From Paramarasmius palmivorus (lineage: Eukaryota > Basidiomycota > Agaricomycetes > Agaricales > Marasmiaceae), in the NCBI GenBank assembly GCA_037176845.1, contig JAYKXP010000008.1:62001-126000 (forward strand): 64,000 nucleotides of DNA, in the 5' to 3' direction. The notes beneath the pieces were generated by a model. It saw nothing but the letters and a program-made list of their open reading frames with translations, was not told the DNA's origin and did no database searches. Positions 45,386 to 56,267 of the stretch are shown here, piece by piece; positions within the stretch are counted from its first letter, which is position 1; every line of letters starts with the position of its first letter. Both the position numbers and the translations under genes were made by a program.

Positions 45386-47815
45386 GGTTCAGGAGTTTTG
45401 ATGGAGTGAGATCCTCGGAAGAATAGCTGGGGAGCGGTGGTTAGAGGAACTTCGATATGTAGCCCTTCAAGGAGCACCAGGGCAGGAGGGACGACTTGAG
45501 AGGGACTTGAGTAAAAAGGGGAGATGATTGAGGTTATTTAAGACCTACCAGCATCGTTAACAACTCGCCAATCTATGTTAATCAGATTTACTTCGTGTCG
45601 TGTTTGACACCGAAGGAGCCGGATCCACGAGGGGAAATCCTTGATGAACAATATGGGTAACAACTTGCTAACCTGAAAGGTGCAGTGTCGGATGCTTTTA
45701 AGTTTTTGGGCGTGGATCGTAGTTTGATACCATTATGAGGCGGGAGTACTCCAAGCGAAGTGAGCGCCATTACGACAGAGTAGCCCGCAGTAGACAGTGA
45801 TCATTTCACTGGTTTTCTAATATAACTCTACGATTAGTCGGGAGGCCTGAAAATAGCAGCTAACACAATCAAAAGGGCATTTTGGAACAAATCTGATGAA
45901 GATGAATGATTGTCAATGTTGAGTACAACAGGGTGCAACAACAACGAAATGGTCACTCACGTTTGAAGAAAGGTGTTTTAAAACAATTCGTAGGATGCCA
46001 AGGAGCGTGAGTCTGCTGGCGTTGTTGCGTTGATGTGTCCTCTCTTGAAACAACTCAATAGAAACGCTGTGTTGAGCCACTGAACATCAATCTGTCCGAA
46101 GAATTAACCGGGAGGTCAAGACGAAATAATCAATAATTTGCTCCTTAATTCGGCTTTCGAGCTTACTGTTCAGGATTGAAGTGGATCTGGGTTCCTATTA
46201 GCATTTTTTCGCCATCACAATAGCTGGAATGGCTTACCCTTCTGAATCTTCCAGGACTCCGTTGGACTCCGTGTTGTTTGGGATACCCGGCCTATCGATT
46301 TATGCTTCCCCGCCCAACTTGGGGTATTCCACGGCCTCCGACTTTGAATCTCCATACAGTCTCATGGGCAAAAAGAAAAGACATACAGGATTTCTGATTC
46401 GGTCTGAGATCCATCGTGTACAGAACTCTAAAGGGCGGCTTTAGTGCTGCAAGTTGCGCGACGAGCGGAGAAAATGGAGGGAAAGTGCGACGCAGTTAAC
46501 CAAACTTGGCCAGACGTCAAGTTTTCAAGGTCGAATACGGGCTTCATGGGTGAGCTTAGCGTGTGCGTCGCCTAAGCCTTTGTGTTATGGGCGCATGTGT
46601 GGGTATCGGAATTTTAATTTGAAAGATAGGCTGTGTTTTGGACCATAGTATGTTTGAATATCTGAGCGAAGGATGCGATTCGTAGCAGTGTTTCCATACG
46701 TTGTCGAAAGGTTAATCTTTTGTCGATTTTCAGAAGACCAGGTGTCGTTCGCCCGGATGACAGTTCTGATCGTGATTTGCCCTGGGAAAATTTCCAAAAT
46801 TCTTCATGAACCTCTTGTCTCGACAGTCTCCTCTTGCGCTCATCGTCGTTCAAACTCTAGTAACTTTCAAATTGACTCCATCCGGAAGAGAGACTGGGCA
46901 TGCATACTAAGAATACTGATTCAGTCACGACTCGGAGAATACCTGGGTTCTCATAGTACTCAATGGTGAGCTTGCATACCTATTTACTGCTCTTTCAGTT
47001 GACACGACCACGCGCAGGAACGAAGATCAGCGGGAACATGGCACACAATGGACACCACAGCGGCTGTTCCGCGATGTGGTTGAATCAAAACTGCTCACAT
47101 CGCTGGTCGGTAGAACTCGTGATGTCGGGGACAAGTGCTTGGCTTCCCCACACTTTGTTAAAGTCACTAACAAGAAATCCATGGGTTTTTCGTCACACCA
47201 ACTTTCCTTGTCATCAATCATCGACTAGCTCCGCACATCGGTTTCCGTTTTACCAGGTATCACCGAATAGTATTCATGTAAGTATTAAGGCCACACCAGT
47301 GTTCCTCTCTAAGTCTTGCTTACACTGTTCAGGATGGCGCTTTCGCAGCCCCTACATAGTTCAGTATTCGATATGATTCTGCACGGGTCGCTACTCAGTA
47401 TTACAAATTCAATGGAACCATCCTGCTATGTCCCGATCTGCGCATCCTTATCCCTTGATCGCCGACAGAACTCCTCCTGCCTCCCGCTGTCATGCAGGGT
47501 GATTGTCGGCCTTCTTCGTCGGGGCTACACTACATGTATACATTAGGCTCCTCAAGACCAAGGTATGTGCGCCTCCCATCTGTTTCGATACGTTTCAAAC
47601 CCTATAGGCTGTACTTATCACCTTAACAACTCAACTTTAGCTGTCGCTCGGATGAGGCCGAACCGACGCAGTCGAGGTCACTGAGGACCCTCACAGTCGG
47701 AGTCTTGAGAAACGGCCAGGAGAATAATGGGATCGGGTAATGGCCAAGCTGAATTAGAGTGCGGTGTACCCCCACAAGGGCACAAACTCGGAAGTTCGTT
47801 TCTTACGCCACCCGA
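45386..47815. other. Gene-poor stretch with one unassigned open region
   Basis: About 2.4 kb without a gene I can name. Around 46990-47230 the plus strand stays open for about 75 codons (VDTTTRRNEDQREHGTQW ... SPHFVKVTNKK). It then continues in other frames past GT/AG-like sites to about 47540. This could be a fragment of an unknown gene or chance. Confidence 0.3.
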
Positions 47816-47817
47816 TA

Positions 47818-47846
47818 CAGTCGGCGCAAAAAATATTGCACGCCCT
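47818..47846 (+). repeat. Left terminal inverted repeat of MITE
   Basis: 29-nt repeat starting CAGTCGGCGC and ending CACGCCCT, preceded by TA. A perfect inverted match to 48062-48090. Confidence 0.88.
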
Positions 47847-48061
47847 GTTTTGGGAATTCGTTCCCATGGCGCCAAAATCAACGAGGCCAAACGAACAACC
47901 CCTGAAGAGCTGGTTATTTTTGCTGGTACTCTTGGTAGGAACAATTATCCTGGATCATGGCTACTGGTATTAGCAAAACTACCCGGAGGAAAATGTCTTT
48001 CTGCGGTGGTTCTGAGGGACATCTTGCGTTTATATGGCACATGTGAATTTATTACCAGATT

Positions 48062-48090
48062 AGGGCGTGCAATATTTTTTGCGCCGACTG
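48062..48090 (-). repeat. Right terminal inverted repeat of MITE
   Basis: 29-nt inverted copy of the left repeat, starting AGGGCGTGCAAT and ending GCGCCGACTG, followed by TA. Confidence 0.88.
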
Positions 48091-48092
48091 TA

Positions 48093-48637
48093 CTTAGTCA
48101 AGCTACCGCCTTTCCAGCAAACGGTGTGTAAGTCAGGACTGGCAACGGGAAATTTGCCTAATTTGAGTGTGTTATTCTTGGCCATGGACAGTCATCGTCG
48201 GTGGTCTCGTCGGCTATGATAGAAAATATCACCGCTCGTATCTTGTTTAGACTATGGACTCAACACCTTTACACCTAGATCTAGTGGCGCATCAACCCTT
48301 TCACGATAGTTTGTTGATTATGCCCGAAGGTAAATTGCTGAGTGTTCAATGGATTTGAGGGGTCATCTTACACAACAATCACGAAAGGGTGGTGCAAGGG
48401 CTTGCAAGAGTTGTTACAATTCTGTCCTGAACTCGGAATGAATAAGTTTTCCAGCAACAATAGTTGATGAACCTCATCTAGGGCTGTCATTTCCGAAGAC
48501 CACGTATGTCAGATCTTTGTACCGCATGGGGGTAGCTTTTATGACCCAATCTTCAGCTTAGACACCTGCATCAATTCGCGGATGAAGGGCGCGAAACAAA
48601 GAGCTCGTCAACTGTTATACATTCATTCGTACTTCTG
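48093..48637. other. Intergenic, no gene seen
   Basis: About 545 bp between the MITE and the stop codon of the GT17 gene, probably its 3' flank. Confidence 0.4.
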
Positions 48638-50003
48638 TTACGATACAGGATCCTCGTCTCGCTGGCAACCGCCAGGCAATAAAAACTTGAAGCGCTCAGC
48701 ATTCAAAAGTAGGTATTTGGGAAGCCCGACCATTGATTTTTCTCTGAAACGGGACATCAAAAGTTAGTCAGGGGAGAAGCAAGAATAAACCAGACACGCA
48801 CGGCCGTAAATTCATTTGGTAGAACAAATCGAGGTACTGTCGTGCATGATGAGTATTCATTCATTTGTGGTCTTGAGATGTAAAGTCACTGACACTATAA
48901 GCTTCGGGTAGCATACCAAATATATCATCGCCATTACAGATCTTTTGTTGTATGCTCTCTGGTTTCAGCAAGTCCATTTTACCGCCTATTCGGTCGGAAT
49001 GCGAAAATCCCTGCATCTTGGTAACGAACTCTGGTATCGTTCTGAAGCAATAGCTACAATGCCAACCAGAGTCTGCAAGAGCCTTGTCAGATCTTTTGAC
49101 GTGGCCGTAGCCTGTCCCAATGTTCCATAGATTGACGCTTGCACGCCAGCTGTTTATCCCGAGAAGCCATTCGAAACTAAAACAGACGGGATGAGATCAG
49201 CGATATTTGCACATGAATGCTGATTGCTCGCCTGTAGAGATAGTTTCGCAGTTGAAGATGAATCGACTGGCCAAAGTCGCAATTCCGGAGGAGATTAATA
49301 GTATGTGCTGAGGGAATTTCATCGAGATCTGACATGATGACAATGAATGTGGTATCTGAAGGAAGGGTTTTGGTATAACCGCGAAGGAACGAAGTCATTT
49401 CAGTCCTGGTACTCGCTTCCACAACCCATGCGTCATGATCTCTAGTTGCCAACTGACCGGGTAAACTGGACTTGAGCATGAATTCAGCAGCTCCCAAGGA
49501 GAGGAAAGTAGGAAACTCACAATTTGTACAGAATCTTGCTCTCAAAGTCCTTGAACATCTCCTTGTTATTGTCATAATATGTCTCCTTCGGCAGACCCGT
49601 GAACGTCGCATTAGATTCAATGATGAAGAACTGGTCGACGACACCCTCGAGCTCGTTCAACCGTATGTCGAGGAGGTCCAGCTCACTGCTCATGAGAACA
49701 GCATCCAGGACTTGAACATTTTGCGTATTTGGCCCGTTCCTTCCACCCGTGCAGCCGACAAGTATACGCGTTCGGTTGCAAGCCTTCAGCATGAAAATGG
49801 GGAATGATTTCTTTGGGGCCATCTGGTGTATCCCATAAGGGTCGCGTGCTATAGGAGAGTAGGTTGTGAAGTTGATATAGGTTGTTGTGAATGTAGAAAA
49901 GGGAGAGTGATACCACAACCAAGACTGGTAAAAGGAGGCTGATGTATCTACGCCGAGATAATCGTGCACTATAGTGCCTCATAACCGTGAAAAGGGAAGC
50001 CAA
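48638..50003 (-). CDS. Glycosyltransferase family 17 (GnT-III-like)
   Basis: Type II membrane enzyme related to beta-1,4-mannosyl-glycoprotein N-acetylglucosaminyltransferase. The cytosolic tail MASLFTVMRHYSARLSRRR precedes a membrane segment YISLLLPVLVVVSLSLFYIH. The catalytic region reads YTCRLHGWKER, then VLDAVLMSSELDLLDIRLNE, VDQFFIIESNATFTGLPKE, WVVEASTRTEMTSFLRGY and VIMSDLDEIPSAHTINLLRN (DxD-like). FEWLLGINSWRASVN, DSGWHCSYCFRTIPEFVTKM and GDDIFGMLPEAYS follow. The last exon is VGLPKYLLLNAERFKFLLPG and ends CQRDEDPVS. One base shift at about 49717-49725. A GC-AG intron at 49177-49231 joins NYLY to SFEWLLG. Confidence 0.85.
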
Positions 50004-50645
50004 AACTGCAGATTTTTGCTGGTAGTCTGGGGGAGAATTGAGGGTTGAACGTTGAAATTTTGAAACGTTGCGGGGTGAAGACGGGCGATGTCATACTTGT
50101 GATCCTCGTCCTGTGCAAATGGCTGGGCCTCAATGATAATCAACTCGGCTCGCAATTTTGATCCCAGCAGAGCTCCAGCCGTTGTAACTTGTCGGGTTAC
50201 CTGGTACGTGGCTTAATGACGCTCGACAAACAGAAAACAGGATCACACTGTGGAGAGCTTAGTAGAGTGCACCAGGAAATGCAGTGTACTGGCAGTCTCG
50301 ACGTTGTACAAGTTTCGGATTATCTGCTATATTTCTTATGCTAAGCGCCGCTGAAAACATACAAGATATTGAAAAACCTGGTGTGCAAATGCAATGCGAC
50401 TAACTAGATGCTAAATATTCGATGCGGTATGAAACTAGTGATGGAGAGATGAAGGAGATTTACTGTAGGTAGTTCGATGCACTTCGTAACAAGGGTGTTC
50501 GTGAAAAGGGAGGGGGAATGAATGGCTGCACGCAGGAATGACCAACGGAATGGGTTGGGGAGTGATGGTTGAGTGAGAAATACAAGGTAGCAATGACTGA
50601 AAAGCGGGAAACAGATTGTCGTTACATTGTCTCGGATAGAATGGG
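50004..50645. other. Intergenic, GT17 promoter side
   Basis: About 640 bp between the GT17 start and the stop of the GID7-like gene. Nothing coding is supported. Confidence 0.45.
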
Positions 50646-53600
50646 TCAAAGCCGCGTTAAGCTTGTGTATTCTAGATCTTGGGTTTCTCTGCCACCGTCG
50701 GTATCCCAGGCTTGACGTGTCTTGCCTTTCCCTTTCCAGTTATACGACGAAGACGAGGAAGGTTCGGGGTTGGACGAATGCATCCCTGGGGCCGGTGGTG
50801 ATGCTTCCCATATACGAATAGTCCCATCGTCCGAACACGAGGCAAACATACGCCCGTTCTTTGGGTTCCAAGACACAGAGTTGACACTTCCTTCCCCGTG
50901 GCCGGAAAGAACCTCGAGCAATCTCCCCGTATCGCGATGCCACACGTATACATTGCCGTCTGTCAAGACATTAGCGAGATGAAAGAACATGTATCAAGAT
51001 TGTATACCTTCACTGCCACTGACAACAAAATTCCCATCGGTACCTCCAAAACAGCTTCTAATGACATGACGTCCTTGCTTTTGTCCGGTGAACTTGCGGG
51101 CTAATCTTCCCTGTTGAAGGTCCCAAAGGTGAATTTCCTACAAGAATAAAAACGTATAAGAGACCAAAAAACATCCCAGGGTACTGTACACACGTCTGGT
51201 GCATGGTTGATGAGAGCAAACTGGTTATCTTGAGAAATTTTCACACTCGTCAACTCTCCTTCAAGACGAATCGACCTAATTAAACATTTCAACAGATGTG
51301 ACATGCTTTGATGAGAATACTTTGAAAGATGATAAAGAAAAGAAACCAAAACGTACGACTCGACTTGTTTATCCGGGTATTGGTAGATGACCATCCGATT
51401 CTCATTGCCGTTCTTAACGCCATTCCCCGCAGTAGCGCCCCCTGTTGGCGGCGTTCCATTACCGCTTCCGCTGTTTCGCCCACTGGATCCTCTGTTCACT
51501 GGCGGCACTTCTGCCATTCCCGGATTCATGCCAATAGTGACGACGTGTGTGAGATCAGGTGTCACCGCAAGATCGGTGATACGGATAGTCATTGCGCCCC
51601 AGGAGCTTTGCTTTGAGCCATCGGTACCCTGAGTTGCTCATGTCAGTACTAGGACCGATGTAGATATCAACTTTGAGAAAATGTACCCATTGTACTATCT
51701 TTCGATCTAATCCTGCAGAAAGGAAGCCGGAACCATTCGGTAACCACGACAGGGCAGTCACGGTCTCCGTATGTTCGTCAAGAGTGCGAGCACACACGCC
51801 AGACTTATCGATGAGATGTCAGCTCGTTATCGGGAGTATTCGCTTTATGAACCTTACCGATGTCACCCATAACTTGATGAACTGGTCTGAGCTTGTGAGT
51901 AGCATCTTGTCGTCTAACGACCAAGCAAGACATCCAACTGCATAGGGATGATCTCGCAGTACTTTGTAGTCCCCCCATTCGCCACTCTCCTTGAGATCAA
52001 AGTTTACAATCAGCTACCAACGAAACAGACTGCTAAGCAAAGTTACAACTTACATTAATCTGCCATATTATGGCCGTCTTATCCTTGCTCGCACTGGCAA
52101 GGAAACGTCCATCATGGCTCCATTCCAGATTCCACACTTCGTCATTGTGACCTTGTAAGATGTTGGTAGTGACTCGAGGGAATTGTGCCCTGTCGCACTG
52201 ATGATCGGTATACAATGAAAATGGTGTTACAACTGCTGGTTCGTTGTGATAGATACATTGTTGGAGCTGATAAGAATGCGCCTGTTGAAGGAGGGTGAGG
52301 AATCGCCGCTGGGGAATCATTACAGAAGGGGGGATGTAACCTGGAAAACTGTGAGCCTCGCTTTGGATCCAAAGAATATCGCTTACGATGGAGTTCACTC
52401 AAAAGTTCTCGTCTAGATGTGCCAGATGCACCGTCCCACCCTGCTCGTTGCCTAACATCTTCAGGATCCGAACACATGATCAGGCTGAGAAACAGTGAAC
52501 ATGATAAGCATAATACCAATAGGCAAACGATTTTACGAACCTTGATAAGGTTGTGTAACAAGTCAGTTTCGACGTTCAGTGGTGCTAGCTCGTTCCGTAA
52601 AACTTGAAGTGCCGCAGTTGTCTTTCTTTGCCTCCAGTAACTCTAAGTATTTCTGTCTGCTTATCACAAACTTGACTTCCTGTAGGCAGATCACCATTGA
52701 GAGCCATTTTTTGTATAGAAACTTCCGTCGCTCACCAGTAGTGTTTCTTCATCCACGGCAAATCGCGTCAAAGCCGCTTCAGCCTTGCCCCACATGCCGT
52801 CCAATATGTACCTTCTGAATTCTCTCACTTCTGGTGCTTCCATCGTGTAACCAGACTCTGCTTCAAGAGTGGCGGCAGATTCCCTATTGGTGAGAACGGA
52901 TCAAGCATCAGCAGGTTCGCGACCGAGAGATAAGTCATACACAACTTACATGTACCCGACGTCCTTTAGACTCTGTACAAGCAATCTGACGAATTCTTCC
53001 CTATTCACATCTGCGTCCGCGTACAACAGCTCTCCTGGTAGATTGACTCTGGCCACAGGGTTCTTTCCATGCTTCTGTGGGGACATTCCAATTCCGTTAC
53101 TGACCCCACTTACTCCGGCTCCAGATCCACTGGACCCATTCGCCAAGCCGTTCTGTGCTCCAGAGCTAAAACCATGGCCGTTTGAAAAGACACTGTTCGA
53201 GCTTGTATAACCATTACTATTGGAAGCGCCGGTGCTATCCAACCCCTTAGACGAGGGACCTGCGAGAGTGGGTGATGTATTGCCAGGTGAAGTAGAAAGG
53301 CGGGATTCCTCTTCAGATTGTGGAAATCTCATGTCTTGACTGCGTGTAGAGGTGCTATCGGTACGACCGGAAGTGTATGGCGAGGTATGGAAGTGTGAAG
53401 AATTGTAGTCGATCCTTTGTCTCTTTCGAGCTCTGGGGCTTTCGACGTCTGCGTACAAAGCAAAAAAAGATTAAACGAAAACGTCAGCACTGACAGAACT
53501 ATAAATATCAAAGGATATTATCGGTACCGGTTGGAGACGAGGGTGAATTCGATTCGCTGATGCTACCGGCCGAAAGGTCAAGCTCAGACCTTGGACGGGT

Positions 53601-53822
53601 AGCTGGAACAAGACTGGATACGGATTGGGCGTCTAGTGAAGAGCTTTGAGATTGCTGTATGTTCTGAGGAGACTGAGCAGGTGCTTGGGACGATTCCAGT
53701 GCTACTGATGATGGCGAGGAAGTGATGGCAGAAAGCAGAGAGCGAGGTGAACCTCGCAAGGGATTTGACTGAGTAATTGAATCAATGGTTGCGATTGAAA
53801 ATGAGGGAGAAATTGAGAGCAA
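50646..53822 (-). CDS. GID7 / WDR26-like WD40 protein of the CTLH ubiquitin ligase
   Basis: Probable Gid7/WDR26 orthologue, a supramolecular assembly subunit of the GID/CTLH E3 ligase. A long Ser-rich N-terminal region leads to [15 protein letters not shown]. The LisH/CTLH part reads [19 protein letters not shown], then [48 protein letters not shown] and [37 protein letters not shown] leads to the WD40 propeller: [35 protein letters not shown], and later [20 protein letters not shown] and [18 protein letters not shown]. One extra A at about 52619-52629 breaks LLEAKK|TTAALQ. The N-terminal ATG is unresolved: the open frame at 53822 begins with TTG. Confidence 0.87.
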
Positions 53823-55408
53823 AGAGCAAAGAAACTTTGCTCAAGGCAGGGAGAAAGAGGTGATAAATGTTCCCTTCAGAACATTCGTATAACACAACAA
53901 ATAGCTCGACTGCTGTCCGCCGCGTTCCTCGCAATATCGCGTGTCTTCTTTCACACGAACTACCATCACAGTCATTCACTGGCTCGTCGTATTGTCTCGA
54001 TATTGTCCTTTTTATTGTCCTCAAAACAGGTCTCTTTCACTCTCAAGGATACCGCAAACCGCAGATATCCATTAGCAACCCAGCTTTGCGACATGTCAGG
54101 AAATTTCCGTAATCGTCTTATCGACTGCCTTTTTCACGCCCCTGCCTCGAGGTGCCCGAGGTACAAATATGGATTGGACTGATTTTTCCCCAAGTTTTTC
54201 GCTGTCTTTGATAACAGGAAATATCGCGGGCGTCATCCGCAAGAAGTACTACAGAAGCCTCATTACCACTCGGAAGTACCCCTCAACCCAATGACGCTCA
54301 GGGTCCTAGCTCGTCTATCGGATGGTCCTGCTCTTGCTATCTTTCGGCTATCGATAAACACGTTCTTCTTTGGCTCAGTGATGGCTCAGAGTGTCTTGAA
54401 AGTCTTCTCTTGGAATGCACCCGTCGTAGGCTCGCGACTACCTCGCACCAACGAAAAACTCGTGGGGTTCATTTGCAACGATGCTGCAGAACACATTTCC
54501 GTGGTTCATGCTTGCCTAGTATAGCTATAGTATGCACAGGAGCGTCACAAAAATCTGCACGAGTTTTTTGCTCATGTAATTCCTCTCACAGCACGCGCTG
54601 GGACGCGACGAGATGTGGGATCTAATGTCTCACTAACGTGAGGCGTCCTCCGTAACTAACCGGTACTAACCGGTGGCCATCTTTGAGCGGTCCGATGTGG
54701 CGAAACTACGCTCCACGGCTTCAAGGTATGGCTTGCTCTGGGGCTGCACCCTTGGGCCCCGACTAGCTTGACTCGGGACACAGCTCGCGGCGAGTACGCA
54801 TCTGAAGACCAAACGGCATCACATGTTCAGAGATCGCCGGCACGTCAGGTTCTCCGAAATGCGATGCTCTTATAGTCCGACAAACGCGTACAACAGTTCT
54901 TGATGCAAACACTAAATCAAGCAACGGAACACGCTGTGATATTTGTTTCGCGTCCTTTTATAATCATGGCAGTTGACTAGTATACTCAACTCAATAGAAC
55001 TGTTCCTGATTTCATAGATCAACATACATACTACTTGAAGTATGATGCCCATCGGCGGGAAGGGCGGGTGCTTGGGGCGGCTTGACACGCCAGTCCTCCG
55101 CGATATTCCTCGGGTTCCAAGTCGTAAAGATTCCTCGACTGCCTATCTGGTCTAGCTCTCTAAAAACTTCTGCTTCTTTCATTAAGTCCCTCGTAGGCTT
55201 TCTCTTCGTGAACCTCTCAATGTTTCAACGATGCCAAGACATGCAAGGACGATTTATATCAAAATCCACCTGAACACTCCCTCGTGCTCAGAAGTACATT
55301 AGTGTCGTACCACTGTCGTCAAGAATTCGTCAGTCATTGATGTACTGAACTTATTTAAACATCTTCTCACTAGTACGATTCACATATCCAGACTCAGCGT
55401 TCCCCAAC
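53823..55408. other. Intergenic, no gene seen
   Basis: About 1.6 kb with GID7 upstream sequence. A plus-strand open frame at 54291-54524 lacks recognisable motifs. Near 54655-54675 there is a short tandem TAACCGGTACTAACCGGT. Confidence 0.4.
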
Positions 55409-56267
55409 ATGCATCTATTTGCCGTCCTCGTTGTTTCTTTCTTCGCCTACTTATACGGTGTTGAGGCACAGACCCAAAGAATCCATGTCATCGAGGTTGG
55501 CTCAGTAAGCCTACATATCTACCACCACTCTCGCCTTGACTAACCACGCTCACCTTTTAAGGAATCAAGCTTCCGTCCAGATAGGTAGGTAGCTCATCTA
55601 GCTACTAGTATCAATTGATCCACTGAGCCCCTTTCATTCGACAGCGTGCTAGTTTCTCCGGGCGACACAGTCAGCTTTCGATTGTACATTCTTTCTTACA
55701 TTGCGTCTGCTATGCGCTGACCGATCACCCCATAGCATGCGAGGTAACCACGTAGGTAACAGTACAACCACGACTTACAGATGCTCACCTCCATGCTAGT
55801 CGGTTGTCCAGTCAACCTTCGACAATCCCTGCACCAAAATGGAGGGGGGAATAGACTCTGGGTGGCAACTGTCTTACACTAACGATACAAGGATGGCTGA
55901 GAGGTTAGAGATCCCCATCAATGATACCCAACCGATGTGGTTTTTCTGCGCGCAGACGAATGGTACTGATCCACTGCCGAGAGGTACGTTCGAACTCGAT
56001 GGGCTAGTGTCTTGTATCCCGTACCGACAATAATATCAAACGTGGTTTCTACAGGGAGAAGTATTCGCGGTGAACCCTTCTACAGATCAAACTATTGATG
56101 CGTTCAAGGTCGGTAAATGTCTCGAAAGTTCAACGGTGCTTATGCTAATGGTCCGTCCTCTAATTTAGGCAAAAGCCAGAGGTCAGAATGCTGGAGTAGT
56201 CCTCCGAGGCGACATTAAGAAAAGCCTTGCTATTGCGACTGTGTTGATTGTTAGCTCGGGCTTTTAA
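55409..56267 (+). CDS. Cupredoxin-like secreted protein (copy 3, diverged)
   Basis: Third member of the family seen at 27.9 and 30.3 kb, on the opposite strand. Signal peptide MHLFAVLVVSFFAYLYGVEA. Exons give ESSFRPD, SVLVSPGDTVSFR, MRGNH|SVVQSTFDNPC and MEGGIDSGWQLSYTNDT. TQPMWFFCAQTNGTD follows, then GEVFAVNPSTDQTIDAFK, ending LAIATVLIVSSGF. His (GNH) and Cys (FFCAQ) are kept. The second His appears only if one base at about 55981 is removed (GTD-HCRE). The axial Met is Glu (GEVF where copies 1 and 2 have GMVF). The Ser-rich stalk is nearly absent, so a GPI anchor is doubtful. Confidence 0.72.

Larger units (their letters stand above)
47818..48090. mobile_element. MITE with 29-bp perfect terminal inverted repeats and TA duplication
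   Basis: A 273-bp non-autonomous element. The left terminal repeat is at 47818-47846 and the right at 48062-48090; they are perfect inverted copies over 29 nt, beginning CAGTCGGCGCAAAAAATATT. Both ends are flanked by TA (47816-47817 and 48091-48092), the target-site duplication of Tc1/mariner-pogo elements, and the CAGT start fits fungal pogo/Fot1-like ends. The interior has no transposase. A full-length relative must supply the transposase; none is in the window. The identical ends suggest recent movement. Confidence 0.85.
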
